Shown one piece after another: positions 53,404-61,366 of a stretch of 64,000 bases of DNA (within the stretch, counting starts at the first letter, position 1; every line of letters begins with the position of its first letter). The notes below the pieces were generated by a model, which saw only the letters and a list, made by a program, of their open reading frames with translations, did no database searches and was not told the origin of the DNA. The stretch is from Akkermansiaceae bacterium (GTDB lineage Bacteria; Verrucomicrobiota; Verrucomicrobiia; Verrucomicrobiales; Akkermansiaceae): NCBI GenBank assembly GCA_024233135.1, contig JACKPZ010000004.1, forward strand, positions 186,001-250,000, given 5' to 3'. A program made the translations under genes and the position numbers.

Positions 53404-54198
53404 TCAGTAGGAAACCGCGAGGTGTTTCTGCTTCATGTCGGAGGGGGCCATCGGCGCCACATGCCCGTCCGCGAACAGGAACTGGCCCTTGCCGTTTCCG
53501 TAGCGGAAGAAATCCGGCAGGTCGTTGTATTGCTGCTGCTCGGCCAGCTTCGGAGAGAGACGGATCGAACGATTGGCGAGATCCTCGTCACTCTGCGGGA
53601 TCGAGTTCGCCGGATATCCCCCACCCGCCAAGTTGCGCATCGCCCACATGATCGGGTGGCAGGCCTTGTAGGCCATGGCCTCGTATTGGGGAGGCGCGCT
53701 GCAAACGAGGAACTGCTCGTTGGGCCGCATCAGGTTGGACAAGCGGACCGGCCACTTGGGCATCGCGATTCCGGTGTTGGGATCGGGAGCCCCGGAGTCC
53801 GAAAAAATGTACGGGTTTCCGGAAAAATGAAGCACGGCTCCGGTCTCGATGGCCGCCGGGATGTTGCGCTCCAAAAGCGGGGATTGGAACATCTCGGACT
53901 GGGTGACCTTGGATTCCTCGCCCACCTGTTCCTCAAGAATCACGTCCGCCCACGACTGGCCGCTGCTCCAGTTGTAGCCGGGCGGAAAGTATCCGACATC
54001 CGCGGCGTAGGCGATGAGCACCGTGCCGCAGTTCCGGAGGTTGTTGATATCCGCGGCGACGCGGGCGGCGTGGAGCGCGCGCTTCGTTCCCATGATCGCC
54101 AGCGCGGCGAGGCCGACGACGAGAATGATCACGACGAGCAGTTCGGTCAGTGTGAAACCGCCGGCGCGAGGGACGGGATTGGTTCGGTTGGTCTTCAT
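53404..54198 (-). CDS. Type II/IV pseudopilin-like protein
   Basis: The 264-residue protein starts with a prepilin leader: GGFTLTELLVVIILVVGLAA at 13-32, cleaved by prepilin peptidase between Gly14 and Phe15, with the conserved Glu at +5. A helical spine follows. The C-terminal part is a beta-rich head ending with GKGQFLFADGHVAPM, the FADGHV-type motif found in many planctomycete/verrucomicrobial pseudopilins (H-X9-DG group). It would be a minor pilin or secretion pseudopilin in the inner membrane and periplasm. It has the shared promoter-like element at 54302-54333, like the surface protein genes, which suggests a link to their secretion. Confidence 0.88.
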   Translation of the reverse strand: MKTNRTNPVPRAGGFTLTELLVVIILVVGLAALAIMGTKRALHAARVAADINNLRNCGTVLIAYAADVGYFPPGYNWSSGQSWADVILEEQVGEESKVTQSEMFQSPLLERNIPAAIETGAVLHFSGNPYIFSDSGAPDPNTGIAMPKWPVRLSNLMRPNEQFLVCSAPPQYEAMAYKACHPIMWAMRNLAGGGYPANSIPQSDEDLANRSIRLSPKLAEQQQYNDLPDFFRYGNGKGQFLFADGHVAPMAPSDMKQKHLAVSY

Positions 54199-54301
54199 TG
54201 GTCACGAAAGACGGGATGCGGGAAATCGCCTGTCTGGCGGACCCACCGGTTCGTTGGTTGAATCCGGAGGTTGGGAATCTCCGCTCCCGTGGGTTTCATC
54301 A

Positions 54302-54333
54302 GGAAAAGCGGGTTCCCTTCCCCCACTGCGCCA
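54302..54333 (-). promoter_or_regulatory. Shared promoter-like element, copy at the prepilin-like gene
   Basis: On the minus strand TGGCG (in TTGGCGCAGT), 17 bases, then CCGCTTTTCC, with a run of T's just upstream. This is the best example of the set together with the copy at 56082. Confidence 0.65.
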
Positions 54334-54403
54334 AAAAAATTCCTTCGTCTCTCCGAAGCCCGCGGTTTGCCATCGAAAGCAAAGTGTCACGCGATGCGAA
54401 ACC

Positions 54404-55819
54404 TCACTTGGAAGCCGCGACGAACGTGTTGAACGAACGCGCCGGGATCTTCACGATCCCGCTGCGCTTGCCGTCGATGTTGATGGTGAGCGGGTGTTCC
54501 TGGTCCGAGCGGTTGGCGAGGACGATGACGGCGCCGCCGTTCGGGTTCACGAAGGCGAGCTTGTCGCCCCACGCGCCGGTCGATGCGACGAGGTGGGCGC
54601 CGGGTTCGATGAAGTGGGAAAAGTGCTGATAGAGGTGGAAATACGGCGTGCGGATGATCTCGCGTTTCTTCGTATCGACCACCACCGGCGAACACTGCGC
54701 CCAGCCGCCGGTGCTGAGGCCGGTTTCATCAAGCACGATGTTCCAGATCATGTTCGAGCCGGCGCCGGCATGGAACCACTTCATGGCGAGGCCGAACTGA
54801 TACTCGGCGAATCCCCAGTTGTTCTCGTGGTTGCCGCACTCGGCCTCGGTCTGCATCAACTTCATGTCGGGATGCAGCAGATGGGTTTCCTCCATCGTCG
54901 GAGCCGAGTCCCACTGGCAGCCAAGGCCGTCGAGATGCTTGCGGGTTTGCGGATCCTGGATCGACGGCTCGACCCAATACGCGTAGCCGCCGCGGTCGTC
55001 GTCGTCGTTGATGGTTCCCAGATGGATCTCGGTGGAGAGTCCGCGCTTTTCGAACACCGGGCCCAGATGGTGGCCGATGAATTTCGACAACTGTTCGCCG
55101 GTCCACAGGCACGACGTGTAGTTGGTCGTCATGTTCGGCTCGTTCTGCGGCATCACCATGCTGATCTCGATGCCCTCTTTCTTGTATTCCTCGACGTATC
55201 GAGCGAAGTAGAGCGCCAGGGCGTCGAGTGTCTGCGCATCGTCCTTGATGCGGTTCTCCGGTCCCGGGCCGTGCAGGCTGCCGTTGTGTTTCATCCACGA
55301 CGGCGGCGACCACGGCGAGCCCCACAGTTTCAGGTCCGGACGGATGGACTGCGCGGCCTTGATGTAGGGGATCAGCCACTTGCGGTCCTGCTCGAGGCTG
55401 AACTTCTCCATCGCGTGGTCCCCTGCCGTTTCATTGAGCGAGTAGAGCTCGACCGCGTAGTCGCCCGCGCCGATGGGCGTGCGGCACAGCCCGAGCCGCA
55501 GTCCCTCGGTCGGGTGGAACAACTCGTCCATCAGCGTCTTTCGGTCGGATGGAGACAGTTCCATGATCGCCTTCCAGCCGCGTTCGTTGAAGCAGCCGCC
55601 CCAGCCGTCGATCTGTTGGAGTTTGGTCGAGGTGTTCACCAGCACGCGCAGGGCCTGCGCGTCGGAAAACACCTCGGTTCCACCGAGGGAAACCGGCGCT
55701 TTGTCGAGCCATCGGCTGCCTTCCGTCGAGCAGGTCCATTGCAAAGAATCCGCCGCGTGGGACGCGCAGACGAGGGAAACACAGGCGGATAGAAAGCCGG
55801 AGACGGCAGTGGATTTCAT
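54404..55819 (-). CDS. GH30 glycoside hydrolase, exported
   Basis: The 471-residue enzyme has a signal peptide (MKSTAVSGFLSACVSLVCAS). The GH30 barrel has QQIDGWGGCFNERGW (68-82), LRLGLCRTPIGAGDYAVELY, KLWGSPWSPPSWMKHNGSLH, MPQNEPNMTTNYTSC with acid/base Glu227, and MQTEAECGNHENNW with nucleophile candidate Glu325. The small C-terminal beta domain (NPNGGAVIVLANRSDQEHPL) is the usual partner. GH30 members with this pattern are beta-glucosidases or beta-1,6-glucanases. The enzyme thus complements the GH128-like beta-glucanase upstream in the window. It is divergent from protein E. Confidence 0.92.
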   Translation of the reverse strand: MKSTAVSGFLSACVSLVCASHAADSLQWTCSTEGSRWLDKAPVSLGGTEVFSDAQALRVLVNTSTKLQQIDGWGGCFNERGWKAIMELSPSDRKTLMDELFHPTEGLRLGLCRTPIGAGDYAVELYSLNETAGDHAMEKFSLEQDRKWLIPYIKAAQSIRPDLKLWGSPWSPPSWMKHNGSLHGPGPENRIKDDAQTLDALALYFARYVEEYKKEGIEISMVMPQNEPNMTTNYTSCLWTGEQLSKFIGHHLGPVFEKRGLSTEIHLGTINDDDDRGGYAYWVEPSIQDPQTRKHLDGLGCQWDSAPTMEETHLLHPDMKLMQTEAECGNHENNWGFAEYQFGLAMKWFHAGAGSNMIWNIVLDETGLSTGGWAQCSPVVVDTKKREIIRTPYFHLYQHFSHFIEPGAHLVASTGAWGDKLAFVNPNGGAVIVLANRSDQEHPLTINIDGKRSGIVKIPARSFNTFVAASK

Positions 55820-56231
55820 GAGCGGTGGGTTGAATCGATGGGAACAGGAAACATGGGGCCAATCGCCGAAAATGGAAACCTAACGCGACCCTCTACCATC
55901 GAAACAGCGGAATTCTTCTCCTCATCACGTCAAAATCGGAGATGACCGTCATCCTCCCACACTCCACAGATTCACCCCCGTGATCGATCCGCCCGCCGCG
56001 GCCGCGGCGATGCCCCGCGGGATGGACACGACCTCCCATGGCCCGCCAGCAGGTCCCGGCCGACGAAGGGTTGAAACTGCATGGCGGATCACATTCCAGA
56101 ATACCGCTTTTCCCTGAAACGATCGGAATTCCCGCCCGAACTACCGATTGAAAACCCTTCTTCCCGATCCCACCGTTGCAGGATCCGCGCCCCCCCGCAC
56201 CTCAACCCAGACCCCGAATCTCAAAACCCCG
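55820..56231. other. Intergenic region between divergent GH30 and protein E genes
   Basis: No gene is seen. It holds the shared promoter-like element for protein E (56082-56113). The leader from there to 56232 is rich in A and C and contains no Shine-Dalgarno. Confidence 0.6.
56082..56113 (+). promoter_or_regulatory. Shared promoter-like element, copy at protein E
   Basis: TGGCG (56082-56086), 17 bases, then CCGCTTTTCC (56104-56113), followed by CTGAAAC. The distance to the start codon is about 118 bases. Confidence 0.65.
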
Positions 56232-59200
56232 ATGAAACCACGCTTCCGAATGACTCCCCCCGGCCTCTTTCCGTCTTTGATGGTCGCGACCTTCACGTCC
56301 GGAGCGAACGCGGCGCCCCTATCTCACAACGTCGAAGTGAACGGCTGGCCGAACACGGCGCATCGGGACGCCGCGGTCACAGCGATCCAGAATGTGGTAA
56401 ACCGCCACAACATCTACGGTGATTTCGGCGGCTACAACGTCTACGTTTACTACAACGCGGGGATTCCCACGGCGGAGGCGAGCTACGAAGGATCCCTCGG
56501 CTTCGGCGGCACGTATCCCAACGACCGCGTCACGCAGCACGAGTTGAACCACTACCTCGGCTCCGGCACCTACTGGAACTGGTACAACATGTTTCCCAGC
56601 GGTTATTGGAGCGGCACGAACGTCAGCAAATTGATCCAACAGTTCGACGGCGACGGAGCCCGCCTCTGGCCAGCCGGCTATCACTTCTATCCCTACGGGC
56701 TGAATTACGACTCGGAGGTCACGGACAACGCCACCTACATGCGCAATGTCGCCATCATGTACGCCATGCGCCAGGACATGGGGATCCACACCGCCAATCC
56801 CCCGTGGTCCACGTCCACCGTCACCCTGACGGCTTCGGATCCGTGGGGCACCTCGGCGTTCAACTGGTTCGGCGGCGGCTACAGCGGCAGCTATCCGGGA
56901 TGGAGTGACAATTACTTTCCCCACACCGGGGCGGCGTACTCTACCGGCGCCTTCGCGATTCGCACTCCCCAAGGCTATCCCGGATGGACCTTCGGCGGCG
57001 ATTCCCTGACGGTGAATGCCGGAGGCCAGCTCCTGTTCAACGGCTGGGGAACGGACAACGCGGTCACCATCAACAACCTGATTCTCAGCGGCGGCACGGT
57101 CCGACACGACCAGAACCCGCAGGATACTTTCCAGCTCGCCGGAAACGTGTCGCTCACCTCCACCTCGACGATCGAGGCCGCCAACGGACCGGTCATCGTG
57201 CTGGCGCCGATCAGTGGCAGCGGCGGACTCACCACCGTGGGGCCGTATCCGACCACCCTGTCGGCCACCAACACGCACTCCGGTGGCACCACGGTCAGCT
57301 CCGGAACCCTTGTGCTTGCCAATGGCGGCGGCGCCGGCTGCGTTCGCGGAACGCTCACCATCGGGTCCGGCGCGAGGGTGGAATTGGACGCCGTGGACGC
57401 GCTTGGCTACGACAGCGGCACCTCGGTCACCCAGATCAACCTCAACGGTGGCACTCTCGACAATGCCGTGGCCGGCAACAACAGCGCGCGGGCGAACTGG
57501 ACGCTCACCGGCGGGAACATGACCTCCACCGGCGGCGGTTCCTTCCACATCGGCTATCAGGGCGCGAACACGATCACTTCCAACGCCAGCGCGACGACAT
57601 CGACCATCAGCGGCTACGTCGTGCTCCGCAGCGGCAACTCGCCGACCGTCACCGTGGCCGACGGCGCCGCCGCCACCGACCTGCTGATTTCCGGCGCCAT
57701 CAGCCAGGGCGACGGCCCGGCCGGCATCACCAAGGCGGGCGCCGGTCTGCTCGCGCTCGGCGGTGCCAACACCTACACCGGCGCGACCACCGTGAACGCG
57801 GGCACCCTCGCCTTCCGCACCTCGCCGTCGAACATCGGAAACGTGACGGTCGCCAACGGCGCCGGCCTGCAGGTCCAGGCAACGGATCCGTCGTCCACCA
57901 CCCTCACAAGCACGGCGCTGAGCGTCGGCACAGGCGGATCGACTTCGTTGGGCTTCGATTTCAATTTCCAGAACCCCTCCGCTCCGCTGGTATCCACCGG
58001 CGCGTTCACGGCCACCGGCACGGTGAACCTGAGTTTCCAGAACGGATCGCTGCTGTCCGCCGGAAACCACACCCTCGTCAGCTACACCTCGTTCGGCGGC
58101 GGCGGCAGCTTCCCCGGGTCGCCGTTCGCCGTCGGCGCGCGCAGCACCGGCACGGTCACCAACAACGGCGTCAACGCCCTCATCCTGAATGTCACCGGTG
58201 GCGACCGCCCGGTGTGGACCGGACTCGACAACACGAACTGGCAGGTGGGCGCGACCGGCGCGAACAAGAACTGGAAACTCCAGACCGCCGGCACCGCCAC
58301 CGACTACATCGAGACCGACAACGTCCTGTTCAACGACACGCCCGCGGGCTCGACGATCGGCGTCAACATCGCCGCGAACGTCACACCGGCGGCGACGAAT
58401 TTCGACACGACGAAAACCTACACCTTCACCAGCAGCGGTGGATTCGGCATCGGCGGACCGGGCAACTTCGTCAAGAGCGGCACCGGCACGGTGAACCTCA
58501 ACACCGCGAACACCTTCACCGGCAGCGTCATCGTCGATGGCGGCACGCTGTTCGTGAATCCCGGCAACGACCCGAACAACCGGGCCTTCAGCTTCGTCAG
58601 TGACATCACCGTGAACAGCGGGACGCTGAAAGCCGGTGCGAACGGCCTCTTCGGCTGGGACGGCACTCAGGCGAAACCCATCACCGTCCACTCTGGCGGC
58701 ACGCTCACCATCGACGGCACCGGCAACGACGTGAACGTCGGCACCGTCACCCTCAACGGCGGCACGCTCGCGGGCGGACCGAGCGTCGACTGGGGATCAT
58801 GGAATTTCGGCCGGGCGGCAGGCGTGAATCCCGGAACCGGCAAGCTCGTCGCCACCGACAACTCCCTCGTCACCGCCACCAACCTGTTCTTCAACAACGG
58901 CGCGTTCATCGATGTCGCCTCCGGCAAGACCCTGACGGTCAGCGGCACGATCACCAACGGCAACAGCGAGGGCGTGTGTTCGCTGGTCAAGAGTGGCGGC
59001 ACCGGCACGCTCGTTCTTTCCGGCACCAACACCTACAGCGGTGGATCGACGATCAGCGCCGGCACGGTTTCCATCGCGGACGACGCCCACATCGGCGCCA
59101 ACGGATCCGCGATCACGATCGACGGCGGCACCCTGAAAACGACGGCGGGCGTCTACAACACCCACCCGATCACCATCGGCACCGGCGGTGGGACGATCCA

Positions 59201-61220
59201 AGTCACCACCAACGGCCAGTATTTCTTCAACATCTACGACCTGCTGCGCGGCAGCGGACCACTCGCTCTGATCGGCAACGGAACCCTCACCGAAAACGTC
59301 GGCAACCTCCGGTTGAACCAGGCCAACACCTACAGCGGCGCAATCACGATCGCGCAGGGCGGCATCCTCGAATACGGGAACGTCGGTGCGATCGACGGCG
59401 CGGCCACCGTCACACTGGACAACGAGAGCGAATTCGCTGTCCAAGGCATCGGAGCCATCTCCGTGCCCAACACGCTCACCGTCAGCGGCGGCACCAGCAG
59501 CGTGCTCAGCTTCGAAAACGACAACACCGGCATCTATTCGGGTCCGATCCAGCTCAACGCCGACCTCACCGTCGGCCTTCGCGACTGGTACAACCGCTCC
59601 AACAGCCACAGCGGCACCGTCTCCGGCGCGATCTCCGGCACCGGCGACCTGGACGTGAACTCGGGCAACGGCTCCGCCGCCACGCTCACGCTCACCGGCA
59701 ACAATCCGTTCACCGGCAACATCAGCGTCACCAACGCCACGCTCGCAGCCGGCACCTACAACCAAGGCGACAGCATCGCCGAGCTTGCCACCAACCTCGG
59801 CAACCTCGCCACCTCCCGCACGATCACCCTCCACAATGGTGGCACGCTGTTGCTCACCGCCGGCAACGTGCTCGGCACCGGCGGCAGCCCCAGCGCGCTT
59901 GCCAACATCACGCTTGCCATCGAAACCGGCGGCACCTTCCAAACCGGCCTCGACGGCGCGGGCAGCGGTTGGTGGAACAAGATGGGCGACATCGCTCTCA
60001 ACGGCGGCGCCGTCCGCGTCGGCAGCGGTGCCAATGACACGAATTTCCAAGGCCTGGCACTCGTCGGAGACGTCACCGTCGGCGGCACGTCCGCTTCGAC
60101 GATCGCGCCGCTCGCCGCATCGAGTGCCACCACCAACGGTGTCCACCTCGGCCAGAACGCCGACGGCGGGCAGGTCGTGACCTTCGACGTCGCGGACGTC
60201 ACCGGCAATGCCAACACCGACCTCACCGTCTCGACCCGCCTGCTCAACACCTCCGCCGCCCTCACGGCCAGCGGCCTCACCAAGACCGGCGTCGGCACGA
60301 TGACTCTATCAGCCGCCAGCAGCTACACCGGCCCGACCACCGTCAGCGCCGGGACTCTCCTCGTCACCGGCAGTACAACCGCCAGCGCCATCACCGTGGC
60401 CAGCGGCGCGACGCTCGGCGGCACGGGCACGGCGGGGGCCGTCACCATCCAGAGCGGCGGAAAACTCGCTCCGGGAACGAGCGTCGGCACCTTCACCACG
60501 GGAAACACCACGCTCACCGGCACGCTGGCCATCGAAGTGGCGAGCGCCGTCAGCGCGGACCAGCTCAACGTCGGCGGCAGCCTGACCCTCGGCGGTCCGC
60601 TCACCGTCACCGCACCCGCCGGACTGCCGGCGGGTACCGCATTCACCCTCATCAACAAGACCAGCGGTGGCGCCGTGACCGGGACCTTCACCGGGAAACC
60701 GCAGAACAGCCTGTTCACCGAAAGCGGGAACACCTGGATCGTCAGCTACACGGGCGGCGACGGCAACGATGTCACCCTCACCGTCGCCACCCCTTACGAG
60801 GCGTGGAAGTGGGCGAACTTCGGCGCCAACTGGAACATCCCCGCCATCGCCGGGGATGGTGTGGATGGCGAATTCGACGGCCTCTCCACCGTCGTCGAAT
60901 ACTTCCTCGGCACCGATCCGAATTCCTTCACCGCAGCTCCCGGTGCTTCCTCCATCGGCGGCAAACTGACCCTCACCTTCACCCGCAACACCGCCGCGAC
61001 CGAGGTGACCGCTTCGGTGATGGCCGCCGACGATCCGTCAGGCCCGTGGACCGAACTCGCCCGCAGCACCAATGGTGCGGCCTTCGTCGTGATCGAGCCC
61101 GGCGCTGTCGTCAACGAAACGGGGGCCGGGACCACCAAGAACATCGAGGCGATCGACCTGTATCTGCTCACTGATCCCGCCCACTCGAAACGCTTCATGC
61201 GGTTGGAGGTGGCCCATTAG
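56232..61220 (+). CDS. Giant surface protein E: HExxH domain plus beta-strand repeats
   Basis: The 1662-residue exported protein starts MKPRFRMTPPGLFPSLM; the signal ends near GANA-APLS. Residues about 30-190 form a separate domain with VTQHELNHYLGSGTYW; HELNH (103-107) is a zinc-metallopeptidase-type motif, and LG follows as in metzincins, although the third ligand is unclear. The rest is autotransporter-associated beta-strand repeats (ITKAGAGLLALGGANTYTGA; LTKTGVGTMTLSAASSYTGP), a predicted beta-helix of over 1200 residues. The tail (YEAWKWANFGANWN, then VEYFLGTDPNSF, ending RFMRLEVAH) is the same general type as in A and C, not PEP-CTERM. The start at 56232 is chosen by its MKPRF match; an ATG at 56148 would place the signal peptide internally. 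Confidence 0.85.
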   Translation: MKPRFRMTPPGLFPSLMVATFTSGANAAPLSHNVEVNGWPNTAHRDAAVTAIQNVVNRHNIYGDFGGYNVYVYYNAGIPTAEASYEGSLGFGGTYPNDRVTQHELNHYLGSGTYWNWYNMFPSGYWSGTNVSKLIQQFDGDGARLWPAGYHFYPYGLNYDSEVTDNATYMRNVAIMYAMRQDMGIHTANPPWSTSTVTLTASDPWGTSAFNWFGGGYSGSYPGWSDNYFPHTGAAYSTGAFAIRTPQGYPGWTFGGDSLTVNAGGQLLFNGWGTDNAVTINNLILSGGTVRHDQNPQDTFQLAGNVSLTSTSTIEAANGPVIVLAPISGSGGLTTVGPYPTTLSATNTHSGGTTVSSGTLVLANGGGAGCVRGTLTIGSGARVELDAVDALGYDSGTSVTQINLNGGTLDNAVAGNNSARANWTLTGGNMTSTGGGSFHIGYQGANTITSNASATTSTISGYVVLRSGNSPTVTVADGAAATDLLISGAISQGDGPAGITKAGAGLLALGGANTYTGATTVNAGTLAFRTSPSNIGNVTVANGAGLQVQATDPSSTTLTSTALSVGTGGSTSLGFDFNFQNPSAPLVSTGAFTATGTVNLSFQNGSLLSAGNHTLVSYTSFGGGGSFPGSPFAVGARSTGTVTNNGVNALILNVTGGDRPVWTGLDNTNWQVGATGANKNWKLQTAGTATDYIETDNVLFNDTPAGSTIGVNIAANVTPAATNFDTTKTYTFTSSGGFGIGGPGNFVKSGTGTVNLNTANTFTGSVIVDGGTLFVNPGNDPNNRAFSFVSDITVNSGTLKAGANGLFGWDGTQAKPITVHSGGTLTIDGTGNDVNVGTVTLNGGTLAGGPSVDWGSWNFGRAAGVNPGTGKLVATDNSLVTATNLFFNNGAFIDVASGKTLTVSGTITNGNSEGVCSLVKSGGTGTLVLSGTNTYSGGSTISAGTVSIADDAHIGANGSAITIDGGTLKTTAGVYNTHPITIGTGGGTIQVTTNGQYFFNIYDLLRGSGPLALIGNGTLTENVGNLRLNQANTYSGAITIAQGGILEYGNVGAIDGAATVTLDNESEFAVQGIGAISVPNTLTVSGGTSSVLSFENDNTGIYSGPIQLNADLTVGLRDWYNRSNSHSGTVSGAISGTGDLDVNSGNGSAATLTLTGNNPFTGNISVTNATLAAGTYNQGDSIAELATNLGNLATSRTITLHNGGTLLLTAGNVLGTGGSPSALANITLAIETGGTFQTGLDGAGSGWWNKMGDIALNGGAVRVGSGANDTNFQGLALVGDVTVGGTSASTIAPLAASSATTNGVHLGQNADGGQVVTFDVADVTGNANTDLTVSTRLLNTSAALTASGLTKTGVGTMTLSAASSYTGPTTVSAGTLLVTGSTTASAITVASGATLGGTGTAGAVTIQSGGKLAPGTSVGTFTTGNTTLTGTLAIEVASAVSADQLNVGGSLTLGGPLTVTAPAGLPAGTAFTLINKTSGGAVTGTFTGKPQNSLFTESGNTWIVSYTGGDGNDVTLTVATPYEAWKWANFGANWNIPAIAGDGVDGEFDGLSTVVEYFLGTDPNSFTAAPGASSIGGKLTLTFTRNTAATEVTASVMAADDPSGPWTELARSTNGAAFVVIEPGAVVNETGAGTTKNIEAIDLYLLTDPAHSKRFMRLEVAH

Positions 61221-61268
61221 CGGCGTGACCTTGGTTGTGTTTGCCGGGTTTTCGAGCCGTTCTCCAGT

Positions 61269-61300
61269 GGCGAATCCGCGCGTGTGGGCGAATCCGCGCG
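61269..61300 (+). repeat. 14-bp direct repeat upstream of gene F
   Basis: GGCGAATCCGCGCG occurs at 61269-61282 and again at 61287-61300, 18 bases apart, directly upstream of the promoter-like element. The spacing of nearly two helical turns suits a regulator binding one face of the DNA. Confidence 0.6.
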
Positions 61301-61304
61301 CCGA

Positions 61305-61336
61305 TGGCGCATTCTGTTCACGAATTCCGCTCCTTC
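61305..61336 (+). promoter_or_regulatory. Shared promoter-like element, copy at gene F
   Basis: TGGCG (61305-61309, in TGGCGCA), 17 bases, then CCGCTCCTTC (61327-61336). The distance to the start codon is 30 bases, the shortest of the set. Confidence 0.6.
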
Positions 61337-61366
61337 GTGTGAATAACGGAAAGCCCAGCCCCTTCC

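Noticed and set aside
34812..61336. Reading the shared element as a sigma-54 promoter (TGGC...TTGC)
   Set aside because: Sigma-54 sites need GG and GC about ten bases apart with TTGCA on the right. Here the boxes are 17 bases apart and the right box is CCGCTTTTCC.
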